Of a stretch of DNA of 64,000 nucleotides, positions 8,193-18,100 are shown in pieces. How positions within the stretch are numbered: the first letter of the stretch is position 1; each line of letters begins with the position of its first letter. The notes under the pieces were generated by a model. That model saw only the letters and a program-made list of their open reading frames with translations. It had not been told where the DNA came from and did no database searches. Made by a program: the position numbers and the translations under genes. The stretch comes from Enterococcus faecium (GTDB lineage Bacteria > Bacillota > Bacilli > Lactobacillales > Enterococcaceae), in the NCBI RefSeq assembly GCF_029023785.1, contig NZ_CP118955.1, positions 2,181,001-2,245,000 of the forward strand. The letters are read 5' to 3'.

Positions 8193-8870
8193 ATGATCGA
8201 AATCTATTTATTTGTTAATCCTTTAGGGGAATACTGTTTCGAAATGGAACAACAGTTATTACAATTTATCGAAGAAGAGTACGGGACACCATCAAAAGAA
8301 AAGATGCAATTTCGCTTTCTTCCTTTGGTCAATTTGCAGACAATTGGGGATGTCATGCAACAAAAAGGAATTTCTCAGAACAATCTTGAGGAACGTAATC
8401 ACTTATTCTCAATGACTTATTCTGCAGCATTGGACTGCAAAGCGGCGCAGTTTCAAGGAAAGAAAAAAGGCCGCCGTTTTTTGATCAAATTGCAAGAAGC
8501 AGTCGGCTGTAATGACATACCATATTCTCAAGAACTTGCTGAATCCATATTTGAAGAAATCGGCGGCGATTTGAATATGTTTAAAGAAGATCGTCAGTCT
8601 GACTTCGTTAAAGAAGTATTCTTTTCTGATCAAAAAATTGCTCGGGAAATGGGCATCACAAAACACCCTTCTGCAGTCGTTTACAATTATGCCTGCGACC
8701 GTGATTTTGGTGTTTTAGTAGAAGTAAAAGGTACAAGTAGCCTTTGGAGAATCACAGAGCTGTGTAAAACAACAGATAACTCATATCAAGTTTTTAATGG
8801 TGAACATTTACATACAAATGATTCTCAGTTCCATTCAAGAACTAGCCATTTACACTTGCTTTCTAATTAA
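8193..8870 (+). CDS. spxH: ClpXP adaptor protein SpxH (YjbH family, DsbA-like fold)
   Basis: A 225-residue thioredoxin/DsbA-like protein starting MIEIYLFVNPLGEYC, matching the N-terminus of YjbH/SpxH adaptors. Only Cys10 is near the position of the usual thioredoxin site, so it is not an obvious redox enzyme. In Bacillus and Staphylococcus, SpxH delivers the regulator Spx to the ClpXP protease. The spx gene itself is in this window at 13142, with mecA and coiA in the same conserved neighbourhood. The ATG at 8193 has GGGGGAG six bases upstream; a TTG five codons earlier overlaps that site and is rejected. Confidence 0.85.
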   Translation: MIEIYLFVNPLGEYCFEMEQQLLQFIEEEYGTPSKEKMQFRFLPLVNLQTIGDVMQQKGISQNNLEERNHLFSMTYSAALDCKAAQFQGKKKGRRFLIKLQEAVGCNDIPYSQELAESIFEEIGGDLNMFKEDRQSDFVKEVFFSDQKIAREMGITKHPSAVVYNYACDRDFGVLVEVKGTSSLWRITELCKTTDNSYQVFNGEHLHTNDSQFHSRTSHLHLLSN

Positions 8871-8916
8871 AAAAATACGTCGACTCCCTTACAAGAGAGC
8901 CGACGTATTTTTTTCG
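8868..8916. terminator. Bidirectional terminator between spxH and pepF
   Basis: The 10-bp arms at 8873-8882 and 8901-8910 (ending CGTATTT) are perfect complements. They are flanked by an A run on the left and a T run on the right. Confidence 0.85.
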
Positions 8917-8948
8917 TTTCTATTCGAGAAAATCAAAAATAGAAAGCC

Positions 8949-10757
8949 TTATAAACGATCGATCAATTCTTCTAATTCATTTAGACGTTGTTCAAACATC
9001 GACATTGCATCTTCAATATATGCAGCCTGTGTCATATCAACTCCTGCTTTTTTCATTACTTCCACAGGATAATCGCTGTTACCTGCTTTTAGGTAAGCCA
9101 AGTAGTTCTCTAGTGCCTCTGGTTCCTGGTTTAGTATTTTCTTCGCCAGTGCTGAAGCAGCAGAAAAGCCAGTCGAGTATTGGAAAACATAGTAATTATA
9201 ATAAAAATGCGGTATCCGTGACCATTCGAATTTAATTTCTGGGTCTTCTTCGACTGCTGGACCATAATATTTTGCATTCAATTTACCATAACTATCACTT
9301 AGGTATTCACTAGTCAATGGCACACCTTTTTCATCTTCCGTATGCATGAAATGCTCGAATTCAGCGAATTGTGTCTGGCGGAAAACTGTTCCTTTAAACC
9401 CATCCAAGTAATGGTTGAGTACATAAGCCCGTACACGAGGGTCTTTTTCTGTTTCCAATAAATACTCCGTTAGGATATTTTCATTCGTTGTCGAAGCAAT
9501 TTCTGCTAAAAAGATGGAGTAGTCGCCGTACACATAAGGCTGGTTCGAACGAGTGAAATAACTATGAACACTATGTCCCATTTCGTGGACAAGCGTAAAT
9601 AGCTGATCCAGCGTATCATGCCAATTCAATAAAATATATGGATTTGTGTCATAGCTTCCCGAAGAATAAGCACCGCTTCGTTTCCCTTTATTTTCGACAA
9701 CATCGATCCAACGTTCAGAGAATGCTTTTTCTACGATGGCCATGTATTCTTCACCCATTGGTTTCAGTGCTTCTAAAGCTTTTTCTTTTGCTTCTTCGTA
9801 CGTAAAGGTAATTGGAGCTTCCCCTAAGACCGGTGTATAAAGATCATACATGTGCAGTTTTTCCACTTCTAATAAACGTTTCCGTAATTCCATGTATCGA
9901 TGTAACAAAGGCAAATGCTTGTTTACCACGTCTACCAAAGTATCGTATACACTTTCAGGAATATGATTATTGCTCAAAGACGCTTCTCTGGCAGAGCTGT
10001 AATTACGGACTTTCGCTTTAAAATTATGTCCTTTTATATGTGTGCCTAAAGTAGAAGCAAATGTATTTCTAAATTGTTCGTAAACACTGTACAATCCCTT
10101 AAATGCTGCTTCGCGCACCCTTCGATCCGTGCTTTCTAGCAACTGACCATACACGCCATGAGATAATTGGACTATTTCACCATTTTCTCCTTCAATCGTT
10201 GGAAAAACTAGATCTGCATTATTCAAAACAGCAAATGTATCACTTGAAGCATCAAAGATTTCACCTGCTCCAGCAAGAAGAGATTCCTGCTCAGCAGATA
10301 AGACATGGGCTCGATTATCTACTATTTGCTGGATATAATGGCGATAGACTTCCAATTTTGGTTCTTCTTTGAAATATTGCCAAATCTGGTCATCTGACAA
10401 TTGCAATATTTCTGGTTCAAACCAGGAAACGGCTTCACTAACTTTCGAAAACAGACTGCTTGCTCTTGCATAAAGCGCTTGGTAATCTGTATTTCCAGTG
10501 TCTTGATCGTTTTTAAGGTGCGCATATACATAAATGACTTCAGTTTGGCGATAAACCCTCAATACGAATTCAATCGCATTTAAAAATTGAGAAGCGCCTT
10601 GATCAAGTGTTCCTTTGTGTTTTTCAGATTGTTTTAACTCTTCTGATAATTCCAAATATTTCTCATCAAACTCTTGGTCGCTTGAAAAGATCTTGGTCAA
10701 GTCCCAAGTTAAATTTTCAGGCAATTCTTCTCGTTTTGGCAACTGCTTTACTTCCAT
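8949..10757 (-). CDS. pepF: Oligoendopeptidase F (M3B metallopeptidase)
   Basis: A 602-residue M3 family zinc peptidase. The HEMGH zinc site lies at residues 391-395, preceded by the GSYDTNPYILLNW substrate segment. The length matches PepF proteins of about 600 residues. It degrades cytoplasmic oligopeptides of roughly 7-17 residues and has no signal peptide. The ATG at 10757 is preceded by AAAGGAG; the extra 13 codons upstream lack support. It lies between coiA and spxH, as in Bacillus and Streptococcus, where pepF follows coiA in the competence locus. It is convergent with spxH. Confidence 0.93.
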   Translation of the reverse strand: MEVKQLPKREELPENLTWDLTKIFSSDQEFDEKYLELSEELKQSEKHKGTLDQGASQFLNAIEFVLRVYRQTEVIYVYAHLKNDQDTGNTDYQALYARASSLFSKVSEAVSWFEPEILQLSDDQIWQYFKEEPKLEVYRHYIQQIVDNRAHVLSAEQESLLAGAGEIFDASSDTFAVLNNADLVFPTIEGENGEIVQLSHGVYGQLLESTDRRVREAAFKGLYSVYEQFRNTFASTLGTHIKGHNFKAKVRNYSSAREASLSNNHIPESVYDTLVDVVNKHLPLLHRYMELRKRLLEVEKLHMYDLYTPVLGEAPITFTYEEAKEKALEALKPMGEEYMAIVEKAFSERWIDVVENKGKRSGAYSSGSYDTNPYILLNWHDTLDQLFTLVHEMGHSVHSYFTRSNQPYVYGDYSIFLAEIASTTNENILTEYLLETEKDPRVRAYVLNHYLDGFKGTVFRQTQFAEFEHFMHTEDEKGVPLTSEYLSDSYGKLNAKYYGPAVEEDPEIKFEWSRIPHFYYNYYVFQYSTGFSAASALAKKILNQEPEALENYLAYLKAGNSDYPVEVMKKAGVDMTQAAYIEDAMSMFEQRLNELEELIDRL

Positions 10758-10932
10758 GAAATCCACTCCTTTTCTTCCCTTAGCTCTATCTATCAAAATA
10801 GATCATAGTCTAACATCCACATGTCACAGCATCTAACTTTTCTACTCATTCATGTGTCTGCTTCCATCAATTTTAGCATAACTAAATCTTGTTTTACATA
10901 GAAAACCGATTCCTAGCCTATTTTTATACTTA

Positions 10933-11931
10933 CTATTTTTTCAAAGAAGACAAGTGTATGCATTCGTTAAAAAACTGCTGATAGACCATCTCTTCATCAA
11001 TCATAGGAAAAAGCCATTCCCTTTTATGTTCTTTTATTTGGCAAAGCCATGAGTTGAAATCAGGAACTTTCTGGTTTTCCAAGGCTTCTTCGTACAACAT
11101 TCGATAAAGAAAAACCTGTTCTTGTAAATAAAAGAAAAACCGACTTTTTTGATAGATCCACGATGATAGATGCAAAAGATGTTTATGACGCAAGTAGCAT
11201 TGTTCTTGTATGGATACTGTATTCTTTTGCTTGTGAATAAGTTGGCGTGTCAGCCATTTCTTCCCATCTTCACTCACTTTTTCTATTTTTTTCATTTGGT
11301 TCATTTTAATTTCGTTACTAGTGAATATTTCTTTAAGGTCCCTACTAGAAAAAGTCCAGCAGCTACTGCAAAAGGAAATATGCCCTGATACAGTCTCTGT
11401 AATATGATGATACAAATAAAGCTTTTGTTTCTTGAGATCAGCTTTCCAGCAATGCACTCCTCTTTTTCTATTATAGTAGCAGCAACTTTTTTCTATCAAT
11501 GAGAATTGCGATTGTCCAAGAAAAGAATTACCAAGTATCCACCATACTTGGTAACTGTTATTCAAATAATTTTGGGTTCTTTCAATAAATCTCTGGTGAG
11601 ACAGTCTAGAACATTGGATTTCTATTGCTAGATTCGCCAACAAAATATCCGGCCTTTGCCGCAACCTCGGCAAATAGGCTTCCAAAAATACTGGTTCTAC
11701 TGACTGTCCCAGCCAATCCATGAAGCATTCCTTTAACTGTAAGTGCTCTTTTGATTCTCTTTCACTAAAGACCGAACAGTTATCTGATTTTTGATGGGCA
11801 AAATGAGCACATTTTTTCTTTCCCTTTTTCAAAATCACTCTTTTTCGACAGCCACGACAATAATATTTCTTTCCTTTTTCTGCATGTTTAGCAAAACAGC
11901 ACTTATTATATTCATTCATTGCAAGCAGCAT
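10933..11931 (-). CDS. coiA: Competence protein CoiA
   Basis: A 332-residue protein of the CoiA family. The N-terminus has a putative zinc-ribbon-like cluster (CCFAKHAEKGKKYYCRGC, residues about 11-28), then CAHFAHQ. A nuclease-like core follows with RPDILLANLAIEIQCS, where Asp, Glu and the glutamine-bearing strand resemble PD-(D/E)XK nucleases. CoiA is required for recombination of incoming DNA in competent streptococci, where it is induced late. The gene is intact here. No streptococcal com-box (TACGAATA) is visible upstream. Confidence 0.88.
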   Translation of the reverse strand: MLLAMNEYNKCCFAKHAEKGKKYYCRGCRKRVILKKGKKKCAHFAHQKSDNCSVFSERESKEHLQLKECFMDWLGQSVEPVFLEAYLPRLRQRPDILLANLAIEIQCSRLSHQRFIERTQNYLNNSYQVWWILGNSFLGQSQFSLIEKSCCYYNRKRGVHCWKADLKKQKLYLYHHITETVSGHISFCSSCWTFSSRDLKEIFTSNEIKMNQMKKIEKVSEDGKKWLTRQLIHKQKNTVSIQEQCYLRHKHLLHLSSWIYQKSRFFFYLQEQVFLYRMLYEEALENQKVPDFNSWLCQIKEHKREWLFPMIDEEMVYQQFFNECIHLSSLKK

Positions 11932-12104
11932 TTTTCTCCCTCTGAACTTATTTACGTCTAAGAATTTATTTACACGAAAAAAGAGGGCGTGAAAAAGCTA
12001 TTCTGCATCAAGTAATAAGAACAGCTAAACAAAAATAGTTCCCAATATTTTTCGTTTGGTTGGGCTTGTTACCGCAGATGCAAGCTTTTGAACACATTTA
12101 TACG

Positions 12105-12138
12105 AAAAAAAGACTGCGACACAATTTTTGTCACAGTC
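12105..12138 (-). terminator. Terminator of mecA
   Basis: The minus-strand hairpin has 9-bp arms (12112-12120 with 12130-12138, one wobble) followed by seven U residues. The same hairpin and flank recur at 63931-63964. Confidence 0.8.
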
Positions 12139-12156
12139 TCTTACTATAATGCTGAT

Positions 12157-12810
12157 TTATACAAAATAAAATTTCGTTCGCTCGATAGCATTACGCGCCA
12201 TCAGACATTGTCCATATTCATTCAATGTTTCTGGTGTACGATCGCTCTTTTCAGCAAACTCCAAAATTCGAGCAATCTGATTCTCTACATCCACTTGGTT
12301 GAGATTTTCCATCCAGAAGTGAACGACTAGGTAATAGCGCTCTTCGAATAAATACAAATCAGTCCAAGCAGACTCTAGTTCGACATCTGTTGCAAGTTGG
12401 ATCACTTGTTCAAAATCTTCAAAAGCAAAAGTTGCTTGTCTTTCCTGTTCTTCTAGGGCGCTTCCAGATAATTCTTCCTCCGGATCGCTGCCAATAATCT
12501 GCTGACGAAGAAAGTCACTCACATCTTCTGAATCAACAGTAGAATCTTCTGATTGAGAAATTTCTTCATCCGGAAGATTTTTACTGATAAACAGTTCTAA
12601 TCCGTCTCCTTTTGGCAAAACTTGGAAAGTGACAGCTTCGCTTCCTCGGAACTCCTCTTCGATATCAACTTCTTCCAAAATACTATAAAAGAAATTTTCG
12701 ATTTCTTTGTGATTGCCAAGTAAATCCAAAAATGAAACGCCCCGTTCCTCTAAATCTTCATGACCAATTAGTACACGGATCGTATTTTCATTAATATGTT
12801 CCATTTCCAT
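12157..12810 (-). CDS. mecA: Adaptor protein MecA
   Basis: The 217-residue protein begins MEMEHINENTIRVLIGHEDLEERG, the standard N-terminal substrate-binding domain of MecA. An acidic linker spans about residues 95-130, and a C-terminal ClpC-binding domain follows. MecA targets proteins such as ComK or ComX to ClpCP for degradation and so limits competence. The ATG at 12810 has GAGGTG seven bases upstream; the GTG five codons earlier is part of that ribosome-binding site. It lies between coiA and spx, with its own promoter and terminator. Confidence 0.92.
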   Translation of the reverse strand: MEMEHINENTIRVLIGHEDLEERGVSFLDLLGNHKEIENFFYSILEEVDIEEEFRGSEAVTFQVLPKGDGLELFISKNLPDEEISQSEDSTVDSEDVSDFLRQQIIGSDPEEELSGSALEEQERQATFAFEDFEQVIQLATDVELESAWTDLYLFEERYYLVVHFWMENLNQVDVENQIARILEFAEKSDRTPETLNEYGQCLMARNAIERTKFYFV

Positions 12811-12825
12811 TTTGCTACACCTCAC

Positions 12826-13083
12826 TTTGCCACAATGTTTAATATAGATTCATTGTAGCGAAATCAGCTTAAATGTAAAGAAAAAAAATCTCGCTGTTAA
12901 GCGAATTTAATAAAACCAGCGGATTTTTCAACCTTTCAAGCTATCTTATTTAACTATAACATTTTTGGCAGACGAATACTATATAGCCGACTTTTCAGCT
13001 AATTTTCCCTCTCTATTTTTCGTGCAATCATCATCTTCTACTACCTTTTTATACATCTAATCAAGAATACTTTTTGTAAAAAC
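12826..13083. other. Intergenic region between mecA and the spx terminator
   Basis: About 315 bp separate the mecA start from the spx stop. It holds the mecA promoter on the right side of mecA and the spx terminator at 13084-13129. Between them the sequence is AT-rich with no supported ORF and no repeat I can recognise. Confidence 0.5.
12852..12879 (-). promoter_or_regulatory. Promoter of mecA
   Basis: On the minus strand TTTACA (12874-12879) and TACAAT (12852-12857) are 16 bp apart, about 42 bp before the mecA start codon. Confidence 0.6.
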
Positions 13084-13129
13084 AAAAAAACTTGGAAAAA
13101 CTATCTTTGTAATAGTCTTTTCCAAGTTT
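13084..13129 (-). terminator. Terminator of spx
   Basis: A long hairpin of matching arms around AAACTTGGAAAA and TTTTCCAAGTTT ends in a U-rich tract on the minus strand. Confidence 0.85.
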
Positions 13130-13141
13130 CGTATTATCCTT

Positions 13142-13540
13142 CTATAATCCAGCCATCAATTGTGCTTGACGTAATTCTAATTGTCGTACATCGCGCGGTA
13201 GGAACCGACGAATTTCATCTTCATTAAAACCAACTTGCAGACGTTTATCATCAATCATGATTGGACGGCGAAGCAATCCAGGATTGTTTTGCACAAGTTC
13301 CAATAATTCTTGTAACGGCAGATCATCTAAATCCATGTTCAGTTTTTGGAATACTTTGGAACGTGTCGAGATGATTTCTTCTGTTCCGTCTTCTGTCATT
13401 TGTAAAATCGCTTTTAATTCAGAACTGTTCAATGGTTCTGAAAAAATATTACGTTCAACAAATGGAATCTGATGTTCTTGCAACCACGCACGAGCCTTTC
13501 TGCAGGAAGTACAACTTGGGGAAGTATATAATGTTAACAA
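13142..13540 (-). CDS. spxA: Transcriptional regulator Spx
   Basis: A 132-residue ArsC-like protein with the redox switch CxxC at Cys10 and Cys13 ([16 protein letters not shown]). Spx binds the alpha C-terminal domain of RNA polymerase and reprogrammes transcription under disulfide stress; its level is set by ClpXP and SpxH. The frame is open 22 codons further upstream, but the family length and an AAAGGAG nine bases before a TTG at 13540 indicate a TTG start. The longer form would add an N-terminal tail not found in Spx. mecA and spxH are close by, so target and adaptors lie in one neighbourhood. Confidence 0.93.
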   Translation of the reverse strand: MLTLYTSPSCTSCRKARAWLQEHQIPFVERNIFSEPLNSSELKAILQMTEDGTEEIISTRSKVFQKLNMDLDDLPLQELLELVQNNPGLLRRPIMIDDKRLQVGFNEDEIRRFLPRDVRQLELRQAQLMAGL

Positions 13541-14304
13541 CGTGCACCACTCCTTTTCGTGATAAGAATCACTTTTTTGTAACAGAAGATCATAATAATC
13601 TCCCATCTGTTTCTATTATACATAATCAACTTTTAAATAGCTACCTTTTTTTCATAATTTTTTTAAAAAAATGAAAGTTATCTAAGGTTAATATACAGTA
13701 AAACCAGCATTCTCGCTTTTTTTATCATTTAAAAATTAGAGTTTTCAAATCTAATTCAAATTTTCTAAACATATGAAACAGCGTATAAAACTGTACTATT
13801 ATTTTATCTCAAAAGCTAAATGAAACCGATTTCTTAAGATTTTTTATGTTTTTTATTTCTTTAATAGTAATGTTTTCTGTCATTTTAAATAATACTGTTC
13901 TTTATTATAACGCTTATTTTCTCTGTTATATAAGCGTAGTATTTTAAAGCAATGATTACTAAATAAAATTTACTATAAACAAATAAATCAAATAACGTTA
14001 TTTTATGTTTGAATAGTTATATTGAGACTGTATTAAAAAAATAAATCTTTCGAAAATTCCACAGAGATTGCATTAAAATAAATCAATCGACTTCTACCAT
14101 AATGATTAATTTGTTCATCAAACTTATTGACGTGTTTCACGATTTTTAGTGAAAAAAACTGAAATATAAAAACCTTATTCTGTCAAGGAAATAGAAATAT
14201 AGTAAGAAAAACCTTTATTTATCAGCTTTTTTAGACAATTTTTTCTGTTACAATAGTCAAGGATTTGTGAAAAAATCAATGAAAACCGAAAGGCGTGTAA
14301 AATT
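13541..14304. other. AT-rich intergenic region between spx and the HAD gene
   Basis: About 760 bp with no supported gene. On the left is the spx leader, with a TATAAT (minus strand, 13615-13620) as the likely spx -10. On the right is the extended -10 of the HAD gene (14246-14254). The central 500 bp is very rich in A and T. I see no convincing terminator, tRNA-like fold or ORF with a ribosome-binding site. It could be a decayed gene, a regulatory spacer, or a low-complexity region. Confidence 0.5.
14246..14254 (+). promoter_or_regulatory. Extended -10 promoter of the HAD gene
   Basis: TGTTACAAT is an extended -10 element (TACAAT at 14249-14254), about 50 bp before the start codon. The -35 region is only a T run. 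Confidence 0.45.
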
Positions 14305-15012
14305 TTGATTAAATCAGTTGTGTTTGATGTTGATGATACGATGTATGATCAGCAGCAGCCATTTCGAAACGCGGTCAAAAGAGTCGTTCCGCTTGTTTCA
14401 GATGCAGATATGCATCCACTATATATCCGGTTCCGCCATCATAGTGATGAAAACTTCCCAAAAGTAATGGCAGGAGATTGGACACTAGAATATATGCGAG
14501 CACATCGGATCAGCCAATCACTAAAAGATTTAGACTACCCTCATATTACGGAAGAAGATGGCCTCTTATTTCAAAAAATTTACGAGGAAGAACTTGATAA
14601 TATCTGCTTGCATGAGGAGGTCAAAAAAACCCTCGATTTCTTGAAGGAAAAGAATGTCCCATTAGGAATTATCACAAATGGGCCGACTGACCATCAGACA
14701 AAAAAACTGAAGCAACTTCAATTGAACAATTGGATTCCTTCCCGCAATATGCTCATTTCTCAAGCAACAGGTTTCCAAAAACCAGAAAAAGAGATTTTTC
14801 AGCTGGCTGAGAAAGAATTTCATATGCTTCCAGAAGAGACCTTATACGTTGGCGATAATTACGACAATGATGTTCTAGGTGCAAAAAGTGCTAACTGGCA
14901 AGCGCTTTGGTTCAACCATCGAGAACGCAAAATTGAACAGACTCCAATTTGCGATATCGAGATTTCTTCTTTTGATCAGCTGTTAGAGACAATGAAGACA
15001 ATCTTTGTATAA
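14305..15012 (+). CDS. HAD family hydrolase (5'-nucleotidase-like)
   Basis: A 235-residue haloacid dehalogenase phosphatase. Motif I is FDVDDTMYD with the catalytic aspartates at residues 8 and 10. Motif II is ITNGP, the lysine motif is KPEKEIF, and motif III is GDNYDNDV. The helical cap between motifs I and II fits subfamily I, near the YjjG/YfnB nucleotidases. The substrate is not certain. The first codon appears to be TTG at 14305, preceded by AAAGGCG; no ATG fits the motif I position. It is a single-gene unit convergent with the SNF2 helicase gene. Confidence 0.85.
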   Translation: MIKSVVFDVDDTMYDQQQPFRNAVKRVVPLVSDADMHPLYIRFRHHSDENFPKVMAGDWTLEYMRAHRISQSLKDLDYPHITEEDGLLFQKIYEEELDNICLHEEVKKTLDFLKEKNVPLGIITNGPTDHQTKKLKQLQLNNWIPSRNMLISQATGFQKPEKEIFQLAEKEFHMLPEETLYVGDNYDNDVLGAKSANWQALWFNHRERKIEQTPICDIEISSFDQLLETMKTIFV

Positions 15013-15030
15013 CCTTTAAAAATAGAAATA

Positions 15031-15090
15031 AAAAAATGATAGCAAGGAAGCTGGGATAAAATGGAATCCCAGCCTCCTTGCTATTTTTTA
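15031..15090. terminator. Bidirectional terminator between the HAD gene and the SNF2 gene
   Basis: The arms at 15039-15057 and 15066-15084 match in 18 of 19 positions, with an 8-base loop. An A run precedes and a T run follows the hairpin. Confidence 0.88.
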
Positions 15091-15157
15091 AATCAAATAA
15101 ACAATCGCTTCTTTAGAAAGGCTTTCTTACCCATTACTGAACGCTTTTTCGAGTCTC

Positions 15158-18100
15158 TTACTCCTCGATTTCTCCTACACTTAAAATCATGCGGATGTCT
15201 TCTTCAGTCAGTTTCGTCAACTGTTCTTCATTACCTTGGATCACTTTTTGGAACAGTTCGCGTTTTTCTTGCTGGAGTGAATCCATGCGTTCCTCAATCG
15301 TTCCTTCAGAGATCATACGCCACACTTCTACCACATTTTTTTGTCCGATCCGATGTGCACGTCCAGCAGCTTGTTCTTCAATGGCAGGATTCCACCAAAG
15401 GTCATACAAGATGACCGTATCTGCTCCCGTGAGATTCAATCCAGTTCCCCCAGCCTTTAAGGAAATCAGAAAAACATCTTTTTCGCCAGCATTAAATGCG
15501 TCTACCATACTTAACCGATCTTGTGGTTTCGTACTGCCTCTTAAATAAAATGTCGAGATCCCTAGCTCGGCTAACTCTTCTTGCAAGATAGTCAGCATCC
15601 CTGTAAATTGAGAAAACAGCAAAACTCTTCGTTTGTTCTCTTTGGCAGCTACCAGTAGATCTTTTACTTGTTCGAGCTTGCCGGAACCGCCTTGGTAATC
15701 TTCAATAAACAGACGAGGATCGCAGCAAATTTGTCGCAGTCTTGTCAGACCAGCAAGTATCCCGATCCGGTTTTTCTTGAATGCTTCAGAATCCATTGAT
15801 GTGATTTCTTCACGCATTTGACGCAAGTAAGCTAAATAAACAGTTTTTTGTTCTTCTGTAAGTGCAGAATATAGATTCATCTCTGTTTTTTCCGGCAAGT
15901 CTTTCAACACAGTTTGTTTATCTCGCCGTAAAATAAACGGTCGAATCATTTGCGCAATTTCTTCTGCGGCAAGTTCCCTGAATTTTGTTTTAGTCGGGAA
16001 AAATCCTGGCATAATCGTTGCAAACAATGACCACAATTCTTCTAAATTATTCTCGATTGGTGTCCCACTCAGTGCAAACCGCTGAGGTACAGCTAATTCT
16101 CTCAATGCTTGTGCAGTTTTCGTACTGCTATTTTTGACCATTTGTGCCTCATCAAGAATCAAATAATCAATTTTTTGCGACTGATAATTAGCTAGATCCT
16201 GTCTTAAGCTGGCATAAGAAGTCACTCGGATATCTGTGTCTTTAGCCAGTAATTCTTCACGTTCTTTTTTATTCCCATTGATTACTTGGATACTTAAAGA
16301 AGGGGCGAATTTTCTCACCTCTGCCTGCCAGTTGTAAATTAAGCTCGCAGGCGCTACGATCAAAGCAGAGAAGCTTTTCCGTTCTTCTTTTTCCGAAAGT
16401 AAAAAGGCAATTGTCTGTAGTGTTTTCCCAAGTCCCATTTCATCGGCTAAAATACCGCCAAACTGATAATGACCTAACATCTTCAACCATCGAAAACCTT
16501 GCTTTTGATAATCTCTCATCGTTGCATTCAATCCTTTGGGAAGCTGTGCCTGGTATCTTTCTGGATGAATGAGATCTTGTACCATCGTTTGGAACGATTC
16601 ACTAAAAGTAGCATTGCTTTTTTCCAATTGATTTTGAATGATCAATCCTTGATTTTTAGGTACATGGATCGTTCCTTCTTCTGTACGTATCGATTCCCGT
16701 AATTGTTGCAACACTTGGCTTGTTTGTTGAAATTCTTCTGAATCAAAAGAAAGAACCTGACCATTTTCTAATGTATAAAAAGCATCATTTCTCAGCAAGC
16801 TTTGCAGGACATGATCGATTTCTTGCTCCTCTATCCCTGTCACATCGAATCGAATATCGAGCCATGAACCGGTCTCGGTTACTTCGATTTTCGGTTGATG
16901 TTTATGCGCATCTAAATACAACTCTCGCAATTTTCTTCCAAGTCTGACTTCACCAAACTGACGGAAGACAGATAGTTCTGTGCGGAAAAAGGCATATAGT
17001 TCTTCCCCGCTTGGCAATGGACGTTCATAACCAGTTTCATTTTTCTGGTAGCGATACATTCTGAATAGATCAAGTACTCGTTTCTCTTCTACTGTGTCAC
17101 GTAACACCTGAAAAGCCTGTTCTGTCGAGACCTCATGCTTCGGGTCAGTCGAATAGATGACTTCACCATAGACGAAATCGACTCGAGCTTGGATTTTTCC
17201 TTTTGCTTTTCGGAAAAAGAAAATAAATTCGACGGGGATATCTGCTACTTCCTCTTCTACTGCAGGGGCAATAGCTACGTCGCCGATCTCTGACAGCAGA
17301 GGGATAATCTCTTTAAACAAAGACGGTAATTCTTTTTTCTTGAACACTACTTCTGGTTTCTCCAATCGGCGAATCAATTGTTTCCAAGTTTGATAAACCG
17401 TTTGTTGATATTTCGTCAGAGAATAAAATGTCCCTTGGATAACTCCCCACTGATAATGCATAAAGAAAAAATCAAAATCATTCAATGCTTGCAGCAAATA
17501 ATCTTCTCCAAATTTTTCCACTTTGAATGATAAAGGTTTGTTTTGATCGGAAAATTGTATTCCTTGATCGTTTTGTTCATTTATCTGCAGATGCAAACGT
17601 GTAGTCTGATTCATCTGCTCTAACAGGAAGCGGGCTTGTTCTACTGGGAGAAGCAGATATCTTTTATCTAGTTTTCCTTTGACTTGTAAGCCGTTCGTAC
17701 CTAATAATTGATGCGTCTGAGCACTTCCTGCAAGATGCGTGAGTATTTTTTGATCTTCTTTTTGAAACGCCCGTTTATCTAGACGAAACTGGTACTGTTT
17801 ATTAACAGTGTAAGTTTCTTTTTCTGTGTAAGCTTGTAAAAAATCATAGATGTTTTTTACGATATATGTTTTTTTCGGTGATGCCAATGAACCGATACGC
17901 AAGTAAAGTGCCAAAATAGAAAGCTCTGGGTGATACTGATTAGTCTCAATCGTTTCTACTTGGTATTCAATAATCAAAGGTTGCACCGCTTGAGGATTGT
18001 TTTGTGTTTTTAGACGAGAAAAACCTTTTGCAATGATTTCTCCCTCACTTGTTGCTTTTACCGGTTCTAGCATTGGCTGGTCTTTTTTCATGATACGAGA

